Assembly (NCBI GenBank): GCA_019426215.1
Contig: CM033391.1
Location: 4,762,708-4,826,707, forward strand
Length of the DNA: 64,000 nucleotides
Reading direction: 5' to 3'
Source: Buddleja alternifolia
Lineage: Eukaryota; Streptophyta; Magnoliopsida; Lamiales; Scrophulariaceae
In this document: in pieces, positions 24,412 through 36,403 of the stretch
How positions within the stretch are numbered: the first letter of the stretch is position 1
Layout: each line of letters opens with the position of its first letter
Made by a program: the position numbers and the translations under genes
Notes under the pieces: model-generated
Told to the model about the DNA's origin: nothing
The model's database searches: none
What the model saw: only the letters and a program-made list of their open reading frames with translations

Positions 24412-25210
24412 CTAACAAAAAGCACATGCACGTGAAAACATGTGATCTTTTTAAATTATGAGAGACATATTAATTTAAAAAATACATCAGAAAATTGTTT
24501 CTAATTATAGTCAAGAAAGTTAAATAATTAAAATTATTACTTAATAATAAAGTAAATCTTTTAAGGGTCAAATTTTACTGGTAGTCCTTCAAATATTAAT
24601 TTTATCCACTTTCCCCCCTCAAGCCTAAGATGCACTTTTGTCAGTCCCTCGGTTCTTAAAATTATCTCACTTTAGTTAGTAAGCTCACAAGTCCGTTAGA
24701 AACTAGCGGAAAATGATTTTTAATTCCAAGTCCTTCTGGCCATGAATATTTAAGCATAACTGCTTATATATCTAAATTCAACTGCACTTATGACTTATTA
24801 TTGGGAGTTGACTGTCATTTCTTTTGCATGGTTGTGCAGACAGCCAAATTATAGATAATGCAAGATCTCAAGCCTAAAGAATTGGATCGTATTCAAGCAA
24901 ACAGAAACAATCTGTGTGCTTTTTCACTCAACAAAGTAATGGGTGGAAGAGTTATTTTGTGCATGTATAGAACTTTGACATGAAATTCAGAAATGATTTG
25001 GAATTGACCAAATCCCTATATTTTGCTACACTGGTAACTCCAATAGTACTTTAGTACACAAGTGATCCTTTTCGGTAGACATTTACAAAATTCAGTATTA
25101 GATAATTATTTTGCATTTGATTTTTAGTTACCCTTTCATTTAGGTATGACACATTATGACAAAGATGTGAGAGAGAGTAGAGGAATGAATCTAAACATTG
25201 GTTTTTCTTC
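24412..25210 (-). mobile_element. Helitron-like element H4 (3' part)
   Basis: The 3' end on the - strand is CACGTGCATGTGCTTTTTGT followed by TAG and then T at 24412, directly touching the 5' end of H1 at 24411. The body to about 25210 matches H2 (16982-17990) over roughly 0.8 kb with scattered changes and a few gaps. A matching 5' terminus was not found, so its right boundary is uncertain. Confidence 0.5.
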
Positions 25211-26606
25211 TTCGTATGTCGTCCGACTCCGTCCGAGATATAGTTTCAGTTAATCATGGTTTTGTTCATTCAGGAATAAATAGAAACGGGAAGGCATTTT
25301 TGTTATTTTTCATGATGAATGGGCGTAATAATTGATTCCAAACTAAACAACATTACATATTATTGGCATGTTTGTAAAATTTGATTTCACCTTTTTCTTA
25401 ATATTTTTGAGATGGTGAATGTGATAAGATCATCATAATTCTAATGGAATTTCCCTTTCTTGCAGCCCACATCGGTCCAGCATAGAATTTCACCCCAAAC
25501 CATAGAGTGAACTGTAGAGGAATTATCCAATGTCCCGAATAGACAGTTGACTCCTAACGTGGCGTAATGTGATTGTATGTAACATCGTACTCTATCTTTT
25601 ATGTACTTGTGTGAGATTAAAACCAAAGTAATACGTGTCCAAAACCTGACTTCATAATATTTGTTATGGGCCTGAGCTTCTTTAACAAACACGTTTGGTT
25701 AAGCAAAATGGTCCGGGTCTCAGCTTGATAAGCCCATTTAAATAAACAAAATGGTCTAGGCCTTGAGAAGGATAAAAATAGTGTGTTTTTTTGTGTTGAC
25801 AGCAGCCCATTGGCTGAGAAGATATAGGGTCGTGTGTTCCAAACTCGTGTACTTGTTCAAATTTGGAAATCATCAAGCTGGACGGTTATAGCCTAAATGA
25901 GTTCCATTTCTTTGTTAGAAAATAATGTTTCGTTTTATGTGGTTCAAGAGCTCTTATAGCCTTCTATATTCAATATAGGCTATGTAAACAAATCCAGTCT
26001 AGTCAAATAACATATTGTTCAAATTAATTATTATCGAACTTCATAATTTGTGTTTGTAATTAGTTTGGTTGTTAATTAAATCGAGCTCAAACGAGCTTCA
26101 ATCGAGTCAAACTCAAGTCTTTTTGCATATGTTTTATCATTTTTAATAATCGAGAGCGCGTCGAGTTTCAAAATTAATCGAACAAAATAAAAATTGTTCA
26201 AGTTCAGTTTGTTATGTTATCAGGCCTCGTTGAATTTTATTTAATCATTTTAATGATCGAGCTCTAGTTGAATATGTTATTTGTATGGCTGAGCCTTTTG
26301 CACAGACAGACATATACCTTTTGGCTGAGCCTTTTGGTTTATTATATCTGAATTACTCAATATGCAAAATGAAAAATATGAAATTACACTGATTGAAGGC
26401 AAGACCATGTTTGGTGGGCTGTGGTCTAGACGAGTTTTTCAACACTTTCAGTTGGATCCTTTTTATTGTAAAGATCAACATTTGCCCCCCTCAATGGTTG
26501 TTTTTGGTGAAATTATTGATGAAGATTGATTGAGAGATCCACCATAATTTTATAACTATATTATGTTACTTAAACTTGTTTAGTGGAAGTGATTTTTATC
26601 TAAAGA
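25211..26606. other. Intergenic DNA, nothing firmly identified
   Basis: Two short ORFs on the - strand (25441-25692 and 25682-25876) show no domain. A stretch at 25801-25845 has weak resemblance to the A and B boxes of tRNA-derived SINEs, but the spacing is too short to call. The rest is AT-rich without recognisable structure. Confidence 0.4.
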
Positions 26607-27560
26607 TGTCTATGAACAACAAATTTTAAAGTCTACAATTTAATCAAACAAGAAAAAATTGCACAAATAATTTTTATTGAATGAAAATAAAAAGAAAGTG
26701 GTTACAATCTCTAATTTATTCATCTGATTCTTCACTTCAATAATTTGGTCTTCGATGTGGAATTCTTGAAGTAAATCTAGCACTTTGATTTTCCTTCAAA
26801 ATTGACTTGATCTTTGAATAACATTAATTTAAGAGATTCGCTCCTTAATCTCGAATTTAATCGTTATTATTTAATTATTTTTTTGGTGGATTCAACACTT
26901 TGAACCTCCTCTAATTATGATTTGAATTTTAATAACGTTAATTCGTGAGTTTAGCACCTTAATCACGAATTAATCGCTATTATTTAATGATTTTCACCAA
27001 GTACGTCTTGAACGTCGTCTTGAACTTCTCAATGGTCACCAAGAACACCTTGAATATCGCCTTGAACTTCTTTTATGATCGCCAAAAGTGCCTTGAACAT
27101 CGCCTTGATTGCCACCAAATCGCCTTGATTGGCGCCTGAATTGACACCAAACTGCCTTGATTGCCACCTTGATCCTTCTTGAATTTGAGTAGAAAGAACT
27201 TTCAATACATTTCTTCATATTTCTCTCTTGCTAAAATTTTTGGTGTCTTAAATTCTTGAATTTAAACCCCTATTTATAGTTGTTGGGATGAGAATTTTCA
27301 CATAATTATTTGATGAGGTGGCGCAATTTGATTAGTCCTCAATTACATGGTTGACAATTAACTTCCTTCACTTGAAAATATGATTTGAATTGCCATATAT
27401 TGGGGATTGAGACATAATTGATTGCCTTGGATATTTCAACACAAAATATTGCAATATTTGATTTGCTATCACATAAGTATTTTGTTTAATCTTGGAATTT
27501 AATTTGGATTTCCAAAATATAAATAAATACATAAAAGACAGTAAATTTTTAGTGTCTACA
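26607..27560 (-). repeat. Possible solo LTR with internal short repeats
   Basis: On the - strand this stretch would begin TGTAGACACTAAAAATTTAC, a common plant LTR start, and end with CA near 26607. Inside are two related ~65-bp blocks (about 26815-26885 and 26930-26990) and a cluster of CGCCTTGA-type short repeats (27010-27180). No 5-bp target duplication matches at these ends, so the boundaries and the LTR call are uncertain. Confidence 0.35.
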
Positions 27561-28990
27561 GTGTCTATGGCCTATATTCTTATCTGGACATTGCAATGAT
27601 ATCCATCTGTATGCACTTTAGCAATTGTTCATGCTTCAGTTCCATTACTTTTAATTTGAATGAACAAAGAGGAGCAACATTGCTTGCTTTATCTCTACCC
27701 TTGTACTAATATGACCTATGTATATTTGATTTTGCTCTTTATATAACAGACCGTTGCAGTTTGCTCCACTATGTGCAACCTGAAAAACTTTCCTAATTAT
27801 GCACCCATTCAACAAGCCATCTTAACTTCATTCATGATAATAACCAAAAACATCTGATTCAATCCATTTTTTGTTCATGTTCTGAAACCTTTCTCCAAGA
27901 TGGTGGTTGGATTGGAATGATATTAAATTGAAATGAAAGATGCTACCAGAATTTAAATGAAAAAGGAAAAAAGAAAAGATATTTTAGCGTAAAGAAAAAC
28001 ACCAATTAAATTGAACTACAGTAAAAAATGGACTTAGATAAGAAAAATGATTGCATGAGCCTAAAAAAGATCCTAAATATATTGCGTAAATTTTTTTAGT
28101 ATATATACCCAATATGTACTAAGGAGTACTTCGGTTACAACTTTAGACGTCTAGAAGGAAAGGGAAGTGAAGTTGATTGGTATACTCAAAGATCAACTCA
28201 ACCTGTATGTCCAAGGAAATAAAAAAGACTTTATTCGCCATGCTGAGACTAAAGTATCAAGGCTTTCAAATGCTAGTAATTTATCATCAATTCGTTTCCT
28301 CAAACTTACTTGAATGCTTCTTATCTTGCAAATTTTGTTGTTCAGACCATGTTAACTAGTTGAACGCTTGAACCGCGCCGACTCATTTTTTAGCACTCAG
28401 TTTAACTTGGTAGTCTCCACGTGAATTGTAAAACTTTCCTTTCTGACCTTTGAAGAGATGATTTGTGTGCCATGTAATGTCAAATGTATTACAGGTAACT
28501 AAAAACCCTTTAATTTGCATACACAACAGAGACTTGAGCCGAAACTTATGTTAAAACCCAAGCAATTATATGACTAAACTTTTCTCAAAAGAAATTGATG
28601 AAACATTCTTTGATCAAGGAGTTGTAATTACTGAAAACTATGACATTAATAAGCTAAGAGTATAAGCGCCTTTGGTTTGTTGGAAGCATACAGATTTTCT
28701 TATTGAATACAATGGGTATACAAATAAAAAAGCTTTCTGCATAATCAAAAGTAGGTTTTCAGCTTAGACAGACCGTCAGTGGAACTATGTTTTAAATCAT
28801 CTTTACTTGGATATGGAAATAATGGACTCTCACATATATGCAAGGCAAGTGGCATAATTGAGGATTATTTAAGTAGTTAGGCCTATTGGACTTGGGTGAT
28901 ATTTTGGGGGTGACAGTTAATTCAACCCCCCAGGTGGAATCTACTATCACCTGTTGGCTTGATATGTGGACCGGGCTAGAAATATATCAT
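27561..28990. other. Intergenic DNA without recognised content
   Basis: AT-rich. The short ORF at 28177-28359 has no recognisable domain. I see no repeat ends or gene exons that I can support. Confidence 0.4.
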
Positions 28991-28999
28991 GGGCTGAGC

Positions 29000-29645
29000 C
29001 ATTTGGAGCAAAAAAATTAGGACCGTGATACAACAGCCTATCAACCTTATGGGCCCCTACCAAACAAGCCCATAGATAATAAATAGCGCATATCTTAATT
29101 ATAGTGATTTGCTGCACTAGTTCAAATCATTTTGAAAAACCCTGGGTTTTTTCTTTTTAGGGACATACAAAATATTTCAAGGCTTAATGTGGAGCAATAT
29201 GATCCAAAGGATGGCAGAGAAAGTTTCGTGGTTTGTGCCACCGCCGCCCGAAGACTAAACTGCAGGAGAGTGGCATGCTTTTAATCTTTCGCTTGTTAGC
29301 CTCCGATCGTAAGCTATGGAAGATCATAATATTTATAGATAATAAATAGCGCATACCTTAATTAGTAATTTGTTGTTCTAGTTCAAATCATTTCGAACCC
29401 ACTAGGGTTGTATTCTAATTGAATAACATTTTTTTTCTTTAAGTCAATATATATATATATATATAACAACCATAAACCCTGATTTTCTTCTTTTTAGGGA
29501 CGGACAACATTTCAAGGCTCAATGTGGAACAATATGATCCGAAGGATGGAGGCAAAAGTTTTGCGGTTTGCGCCGCCATTGCCACCGCTGCCGCCGAAGA
29601 CTGAACGGCCAGAGACTAGTATGCTTTCAGTCTTTCGCTTGTTAG
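29000..29645 (+). repeat. Two tandem copies of an unidentified exon-like block
   Basis: About 29080-29330 and 29336-29645 are related (AATAAATAGCGCATA, then TTCAAATCATTT, then GGGACATAC/GGGACGGAC, then AATATGATCC, then CTTTCGCTTGTTAG). Both contain a proline-rich coding-like stretch (in the second copy APPLPPLPP). The same block occurs in both orientations at the palindrome centre (37317-37508 and 37502-37684). I do not recognise the protein. Frames are broken here. Confidence 0.55.
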
Positions 29646-30640
29646 AATGAATAACAGCGATGCATACCATAGGAACACCACCAGTAGAGATAGCTCATCT
29701 AATAAAGATTGAGAGTATCCGAATGAGGATGATTACTATGATGAAGATGACAACGATAAATAAATTATGTTGCCTAATAAATTTTGATGGAGTAGGGACC
29801 TAACTTACATATCACAATCTTTTGCTTTCCAACAACCTAGGATATTTTTCCTTCCACATAATCAGTTGAATGAATTTTCTTTTTTTCTTTCAATTTAGTA
29901 TTTTATAGCAATTCGCTCAAGTTAGATTGATTACCTTTGAATTTTTTTATAGCAGCTGGTAAGTCACAACTTATTCTTCGTTGGTGCATTGATGCTAAAA
30001 CTGAGGTTGAAATTAAAGAGCCAATAACAAATAGATGTTACTAAATCAAAATTAATTGTTTCCTCGGTTAAGACCTAGAAAAGTGAAACTTCTGTTCAAA
30101 TCAAATCAAATATGAACAAAAACACTCTTGTCCCCGTGATGCCTTCCAACAAATTTGTTGAACCTACAAATTAGGATATTTTGGCTTTAACAAAATCAAT
30201 TGAATGGATTTTTTTCTTCTTCTGTCAATTGTAGTATTTTATAGCTACTGACTCAAATTGGAATGACCTTTGAATTTTTTTAGAGAAGTTGGTAAGCCAC
30301 GACTTATTTATCGTTAATGCATGATGCTAAGGCTTTTGCTAGAAAGATAGTCTAAAGCTGCAATGATTTCATTATTCTTCGTGTGGGATATTAAAATTCT
30401 AAAGAGATCAAAAGCCTAAAAAATTTGACGAAGTAGGGAACCTAACCTATGTATCGATCATTTTCCTTCCAACAAATTAGTTGAACTTGCGGATTAGGAT
30501 ATTTTGCCCTCAACAAAATTTCTCAGCATCAGTTGAATAGATTTTCTTTTTCTTCTTTCGATTATAGTATTTTATAGAAATTGGCTCAAATTGTAATGAC
30601 ATTTGGTTTTTTTATTTTTTATATATTTCTTGGTAAGTCA
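29646..30640 (+). repeat. Partial copies of the acidic-ORF tail and its downstream spacer
   Basis: 29646-29765 matches the end of the acidic ORF at 32430-32536 (AACAGCGATGCATACCATAGG onward) and its stop region. The following ~900 bp holds two or three diverged units, each with CCTTCCAACAAATT, GATATTTT and AGTTGAA...GATTTTCTTTTT, that also follow the ORF at 32540-33430. About 30650-30790 then matches the Helitron-like 5' region at 36130-36290 and 38700-38880. Confidence 0.6.
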
Positions 30641-31077
30641 TGTTTTTATTTAAGGGTGTTAATAAGGGCTATCACCAAGAGCATTTTTTTATTAATTTTA
30701 TTGTGAAAATAAAATGATATTTCTTATTAAATGTGGAAGATAAAGTGTATTTTTATTATTGAGTGTATTATTATGGAAATTGAAAAACCTTAATTTGTTC
30801 CAATCTATAACATCATGAGTTTACATTAAAAAGAAATTCATATTCATATATAAGTACATGAATAAGATGCAACATAGAACATTATGTACCAGTTTCTCAC
30901 TTGTAGATATGTTCATAATAGAATATGTAGATATTTATATTTAAAGTTGCAGGGCGACATTTTTCATTACAAATCAATATCTTTATAATTTTTACAAAAT
31001 TGGTCATTGTGATCTTCCCGTAAATAATCATAAGTAATCAAATTTTCGTACTAGTCAAAATAAAAGTAGCAAATTTA

Positions 31078-31620
31078 TTACTGTTCTTTCGAAATTAAAT
31101 ACAAAACGTCACGAGTGAGAGGATTCTGGGGAGGATCCCAAATGTGGATGCCCGAGCGGAAAGAGTGCCCATGTCTCGCAAGTGCATTCGCACATGCATT
31201 TTTTTCTTGGTAGATATTATGGAGGTCGCACATCCAAGAGTATGCATATATAAGTTGTCGACAATGTTGGATGAGATAACTCAAACGGTGAGCTTTAAGA
31301 TTGCCTCTGACAATAAGATCGACAACATTCTTCGTGTCAATTTCCACATTCAGCAGTGAAATCTTTTGTTTAAATGCAAATTCTAGCCCTTGGTGTAGAG
31401 TCATCATCTCCGTATCATCCATACATAATTCGTAGCTCAACTTCGAGCTGAATCCTCCTTGCCATCTACCAAACTAATCACGAATGACATCTCCACCTGC
31501 TGCCATATCCGCTGCAGTGAATACGCTAGCGTCAGTGTTGAGTTTCAACCATTCGGGTCGAGGTTTAACCCACATCGCGTTGGCCCTATCACTGATATGC
31601 ATTAATAGCAAGATTAATTT
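31078..31620 (-). pseudogene. RNase H-like (RVT_3-type) protein fragment, left copy
   Basis: The - strand reads WVKPRPEWLKLNTDAS, then a glycine-rich strand, then a stop at 31474-31476. It then continues GRWQGGFSSKLSYELCMDD and runs open to 31078. Acidic residues at the expected places (NTDAS, TEMMTL, EIDTKN) and the tail HNIYQEKNACANALARHG fit the plant RNase H-like domain found alone or at the end of LINE proteins. The last catalytic Asp of the family appears as Asn here. Only the domain is present, with no reverse transcriptase beside it. A homologous inverted copy lies at 40912-41410. Probably a captured or stranded fragment, not a working enzyme. Confidence 0.75.
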
Positions 31621-31873
31621 CATATGATTAAACTAAAGAATGAATAACAATTGTAGTGATAGACAACGAATTAGAAAACGAAAAAGAAAAGGTGCAAACA
31701 AACTATTAAACAGTGGCAACATGCAACTTCTAAGCGAATTAAGTGAACTTCTAACTAATTTTGAGAAATCACGTGACGAACTCTAGGAATGAAATAAGCA
31801 TGCACATATTTAAATAGCTAACGGTAGAATGTAGCATGAAATATTAATTGGTAAAACAAAGGAATTACATGAG

Positions 31874-32536
31874 ATGGGACAGTGGTTGTATTTTTTAGAT
31901 AGTGTTGGATACATCCCATGTGTGCTAGATACTACTTTCAATGCTATGTGTAGGGGAGTTTCTTACTGTGATCCCGCTGAAGTTGCAAGAAGTTCTAGAG
32001 ATCTATTTTTTACAGAAGCCCTATGTTGTGGTTATGGGTTCATACCTGGAGACTTTGTGGTGCGAGTACACTGTGCCAATCTGAATATACGTTTTATGCA
32101 CTCATGGTGTCTCTTGAGCGCGGAAAAATTCATAATGACATACTTACACTTCACAATCCCGTTGTTTGTTTGACATACAGGGGAGAGTGTGATGTTGGAA
32201 AGTACTGTATTGGTGAAGAAATTGAGAAGGGTGAGGAGGATGAAGAAAAAGTATCGTTATAGACATGAAGACGTCAATGATGTTGATGAACACATTGAAC
32301 TTGATGAAGATGAAGACGTTCAACCTAGCAAATGTTTGGACGATTGCGACGGTTTGATGGATAACGATGAGGTCAACGGTGATTTCGGATTCAATGACGG
32401 CACAAATGATGACAACTTTGATTGGCACAGCGATGCATGCCATAGGAGCACCACCAGTAGAGATAGCTCGTATAGCAAAGATCGAGAGTATCCGGATGAG
32501 GACGATTACTATGATGAAGATGACAATGATAAATAA
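31874..32536 (+). pseudogene. Unidentified ORF with an extremely acidic C-terminal part, left copy
   Basis: An open frame from 31874 (MGQWLYFLDSVGYIPCVLD) runs to 32173. The downstream part switches frame and reads from about 32189 to the stop at 32536 as a strongly acidic tail (for example HIELDEDEDVQPSKC and DREYPDEDDYYDEDDNDK). A homologous inverted copy (39040-39737) keeps some parts in different frames, including a Cys-rich stretch (CWIHPMCASCYFEGD). Comparing the copies suggests one ancestral protein that has decayed in both. I do not recognise the family. It could be a transposon-encoded protein or a captured host fragment. Confidence 0.5.
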
Positions 32537-33440
32537 ATTGTGTTGTCTAATAAATTTTGATGGAGTAGGGAACCTAACTTACACATCACAATCTTTTGTT
32601 TTCCAACAACTTAGGATATTTTTCCTTCCACATAATCAATTGTATGGAATTTATTTTTCTTCCTTCAATTATAGTATTTTAGAGCAATTGACTCAAGTTA
32701 TTATGATTATCTTTGAATTTTTTTATAGCAGCTGGTAAGTCACAACTTATTCTTCGTTGATGCATTGATGCTAAGACTGAGGTTGAGAATAAAGAGTCAA
32801 TAACAAATAGATGTTACTAAATCAAAATTATGTGTTTCCCCAATTAGGACCTAAGAAAGTGTAACTTTAGTTCAAATAAAAAAAAATATGAACAAAAGCA
32901 CTCTTGTCCCCTTGATATTTTGCCTTCCAACTAATTTGTTGAACCTGCGGATTAGGATATTTTACCTTCAACAAAATCAGTTGAATGAATTTTCTTTTTC
33001 TTTTTTCAATTATTGTATTTTATAGCAACTGGCTCAAGTTGGAATGGCCTTTGAATTTTCTTATGGAAGTTGGTAAGCCACAATTTACTTATCGTTGATG
33101 CTTTGATGCTAAGACTTTTGCTAGAAAGATAGTATGAAGCTGCAATGATTTCATTATTCTTCATGTGAGATATTAAAACTCTGAAAAGATCAAAAGCCTA
33201 ATAAATTTTGACAAAGTAGGGAACCTAACCTATATATCGATCTTTTGTCTTCCAACAATTTAGTTGAACTTGCGGATTAGGATATTTTGCCTTCCACAAA
33301 ATCAGTTGAATAGATTTTCTTTTTCTTTTTTTCAATTATAGTATTTGATAGCAATTGGCTCAAATTGTAGTGACCTTTAATTTTATTTTTATAGAAGTTG
33401 GTAAGTCGTGTTTTTATTTAGGAAAATGCCTTCATAACAT
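32537..33440 (+). repeat. Spacer units downstream of the acidic ORF
   Basis: Diverged ~300-bp units with the recurring text CCTTCCAACAA..TTAG, GATATTTTGCC and GTTGAAT.GATTTTCTTTTTC, also found at 29760-30640 and, inverted, at 38880-39060. No coding potential. Confidence 0.55.
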
Positions 33441-35011
33441 TCCGCAATTCCTACTTAGACTTACAGAAAATTATAAGCCACATGTTGCTGGGAAAGTGCA
33501 ACTGGCAACTTATTGTTCCGGTTGCTCTTCCTACTTTTCCTAGTGCCCCACATTTTTATATGAAACTTGATTTTGACCCAAAAAATTTGTAAATAGTTAC
33601 CAAATCATCCGCCAGTCCTCCAAATTGAGCACAACTCTATTTATGTACGGAGTTTTAATGTCATGAGCATTTTATTTAATATCTTTTAACTTGTAATAGG
33701 TTTTATTAACATGATGGAAATAGATAATTGGATCAAAATTAAGATGTTGAAAAAATCGAGCGGTGGACATCTTCTTACCAACTCTATTTCTATGTATAAG
33801 TTTTGGTCAACTATAAAGTTAATGATAAAGGAAAATGATTAAAATTTAAATAACTAAAATGCTAGTTCTTTTACCAGTTAGATTAATTTCTAATTGCATA
33901 ACTAATAATAGATGATTCTAGTCCATGAAGATATGATTCTTTGGCAAAGACACTTGTATTTAGTAATCATGAATATATCCTAACAAAAGAAAAAATAGAA
34001 GGGAAAAAAGAGTATAAACATGATATAAAGTGGGATTAGATAAATCCTAATTAATAAAGATTACTCATCTGCTATACTATATATCAAAAAGTATATATCA
34101 AAGTTTTAATTCATAGTAAAAATATTTAGAATTCAGATATAAATAACGCAATACAACGTTCTTAAATGTAATATAATTTAGATATATATAGAATAAGGGA
34201 ATTTATATTGGCACTCCACGATATGTTAAATGCACTCCATATCTTTTTAAAGTAAATAAGTTGACAATAATACTCTCAATATATCATATAGAGTTTAGGG
34301 ATCACAATGGCCGAATATGAGCCGGATATTGCAGGCCTCGAGACCTGCTCCGTTAATCATTTTTAATAGCCGGACTTGCCCTCGACCCGATCAATACCCG
34401 GACCCGGCCCGACCCCCACGGATGCCCGACAAGTCCTAATCCTACCCGGCAGACCTGACCGATTGATATTTTTGGATATTTTTTTTTTGTTTATAATGTT
34501 GTCACAAATGTATTCAAAACAAATAAAATAACATCGAATCAATGATTTAATGTAAACTGATCCAAAAATACAAGTCATCAGGTACTTAAATGTAAATATA
34601 TTCAAAACACGTACAAATTTCAAAAAATAACGTCATTTCTATTCTTAATCTTATATCAAACTCTTTTTTGAACTAACAGCTAGCTAAACTAATTGTATTT
34701 TTATTGTTTTAGACATTATTGTCATGGTATAAAATTAGTTTGTTAAATAAAATGATAAAGATTACATGTGACAGGTTAGGGTACTTTTGCCCATGTGATG
34801 AATTATAAATGAAAGTGGAGTGCTTTTATTGATATTTGGAGTACCTTTCTTAACTCTCATAAAGTAATTATGAAATTCAAAATTTCGCAAATTCAATGGT
34901 ATTGATTGATCTCTTTGTCCTTATTACTGACTGTATTATTTTGATTTGCTTAATATAATGTTAAGAAGGTGAAATGAAACTTCATCTGATAATTATATTC
35001 TCCAAGATTCA
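33441..35011. other. Intergenic DNA with MITE-like remnants
   Basis: No gene. A stretch from about 34205 to 34855 has GGCACTCCA-type text at both ends in opposite orientation (TTGGCACTCCACG and, inverted, GCACTCCACTTTC), suggesting a decayed relative of the MITE at 8864. Inside it, 34330-34450 is a GC-rich CCCGACC/GGGTCGG-type block like those near the ends of hAT elements elsewhere in the window. Confidence 0.35.
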
Positions 35012-35605
35012 CGATGAGAAATTTTATCTTGAAGTGGAGTTATAATAGAACTCTTGATTTCAACCACTAAATCAATATAATATAATAGAGTTCTTTTATA
35101 ATAAAATTCTTAAATTGTGGTCTCTTAGTGAACATAGCAGTTTGAGAGGTTTGCTATTGCAATATTCAAAACTTGTGAGACACCCGGTGAGAATCTTTAT
35201 CTTTAAATGCAGTTATAATAGAACTCTTGATTTCAATCACTAGATCAATATAATTTAATAGAATTCTTAGATTGTGGTCTTTTGGTGAACATAGGAGCTT
35301 GAGAGGTTTTCTTTTGCAATATTCATTGGGAAAATTACGCTCACACAGTAATTACACAAACCTCCCTTCACTAATTGATAATTACAAACACACCTCCTCA
35401 GGGGGTCTATTTGTAAGGTTTACATGGGGTGTAACTGTAAGAATTTTTACACTCACAGGGGGTGCAATTGTAAGAAATCTTTAATATGAGGGGATGTATT
35501 TGTAATTATCAATTAATGAGGGAAGGTTTGTGTAATTATCCCATTATTGAGGGGGTGTGAGTGTAATTTTCCCATATTCAAAACATGTGATACACCAGGT
35601 AAAAG
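35012..35605. repeat. Tandem duplication, period about 175 bp, second unit carrying a MITE
   Basis: Unit 1 (about 35012-35185) and unit 2 (from 35186) share TTATAATAGAACTCTTGATTTCAA and GAGAGGTTT. Unit 2 is interrupted by the MITE at 35328-35573, and unit 1 shows the uninterrupted site (CAATATTCAAAACTTGTGAG). Confidence 0.75.
35328..35573. mobile_element. MITE with near-full-length inverted arms (Mutator-like type)
   Basis: About 246 bp. Both ends begin GGGAAAATTAC and the arms pair over most of their length (for example AATTACACAAACCT in both). Flanking 9-bp sequences ATATTCATT (35319-35327) and ATATTCAAA (35574-35582) match at 7 of 9 positions. The tandem paralog upstream provides the empty site. 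Confidence 0.7.
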
Positions 35606-36402
35606 GTTGTTTGTAAGTGCTACTCTCACAGGAATCTCACGGCTTCCTGTCAGATTAGCATTGTTGTTTTATTTAAGGGTATTTGATGCTTTTCAAATTT
35701 AGGCATCATTTTATCTATATTTAGATTCATAGATAAAAATAATAATATCAAGAATCATCCCCCCCCCCCCCTCTAGCGAATCAGCCGAGGAGCATTTTTT
35801 AGACATAAAATTTTCAGTTCTCATCAAACTATCCATTTCAACCACTTCCGAACAAGGTGATCAAGTGGTTTTCATCATGGGGTCATGTAAAAATGTCAAT
35901 TTTATATTCATTAACGTTCATCTATTGAAGATCATGGACCATCATTTTAATGGGAATTCTCTATTTCCTTGTCTCTTCGGCAATTTTGTTTAGCCCATAG
36001 AATTCTTATTAAATCTTGATTATTTGTTTTGGGTTGTTATATAATTTCTTTGGACCTAAATACTACGACCTTGATTGTTATTTCATGAATCAATTCAGTC
36101 CAATGATCGATTATTTCATATATAGTAGCATTAATGTTAATAGGGGCTATTGCCAAGAGCATGTTTTTTTTATTAATTGTATATAATTGTCTTGTGAAAA
36201 TGAAATGATATTTCTTATTAAAGGTAGAAGATAAGAAGGTGTATTTTTATTGTTGAGTGTATTATTATGGAAATTGAAAAAGATGAAAGTGTGTATTTGG
36301 TGCTAAGGGTGTACCCAAAAAAAGTGTTATTAATTAAGGACAAATTTATCTTTTCACAATTGGAATAAACATCTAGATTACCACACTTGTAATATAGTAT
36401 AG

Positions 36403-36403
36403 A
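36403..36403 (-). mobile_element. Helitron-type 5' terminus in the left palindrome arm
   Basis: On the - strand TCTATACTATATTACAAGTG starts at 36403 and reads leftward. The following ~60 bp resemble the 5' ends at 24411 and 38599 (including CCAATTGTGAAAAGA). No matching 3' terminus was found to the left, so the element is likely truncated. Confidence 0.5.

Noticed and set aside
25801..25845. Possible second tRNA-derived SINE
   Set aside because: Weak A- and B-box-like text is present, but the spacing is too short and no A-tail or flanking repeat was found.
26607..27560. Confident solo LTR
   Set aside because: The start looks like an LTR, but no matching 5-bp duplication or partner was found; kept only as a low-confidence feature.
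32144..32443. - strand ORF rich in Ile/Val
   Set aside because: It is the reverse reading of the acidic GAT/GAA-rich coding stretch, which produces such hydrophobic shadows automatically.
34205..34855. Complete MITE
   Set aside because: Ends look related to the GGCACTCCA MITE but the arms are poor and no target duplication matches, so it is only mentioned as a possible remnant.
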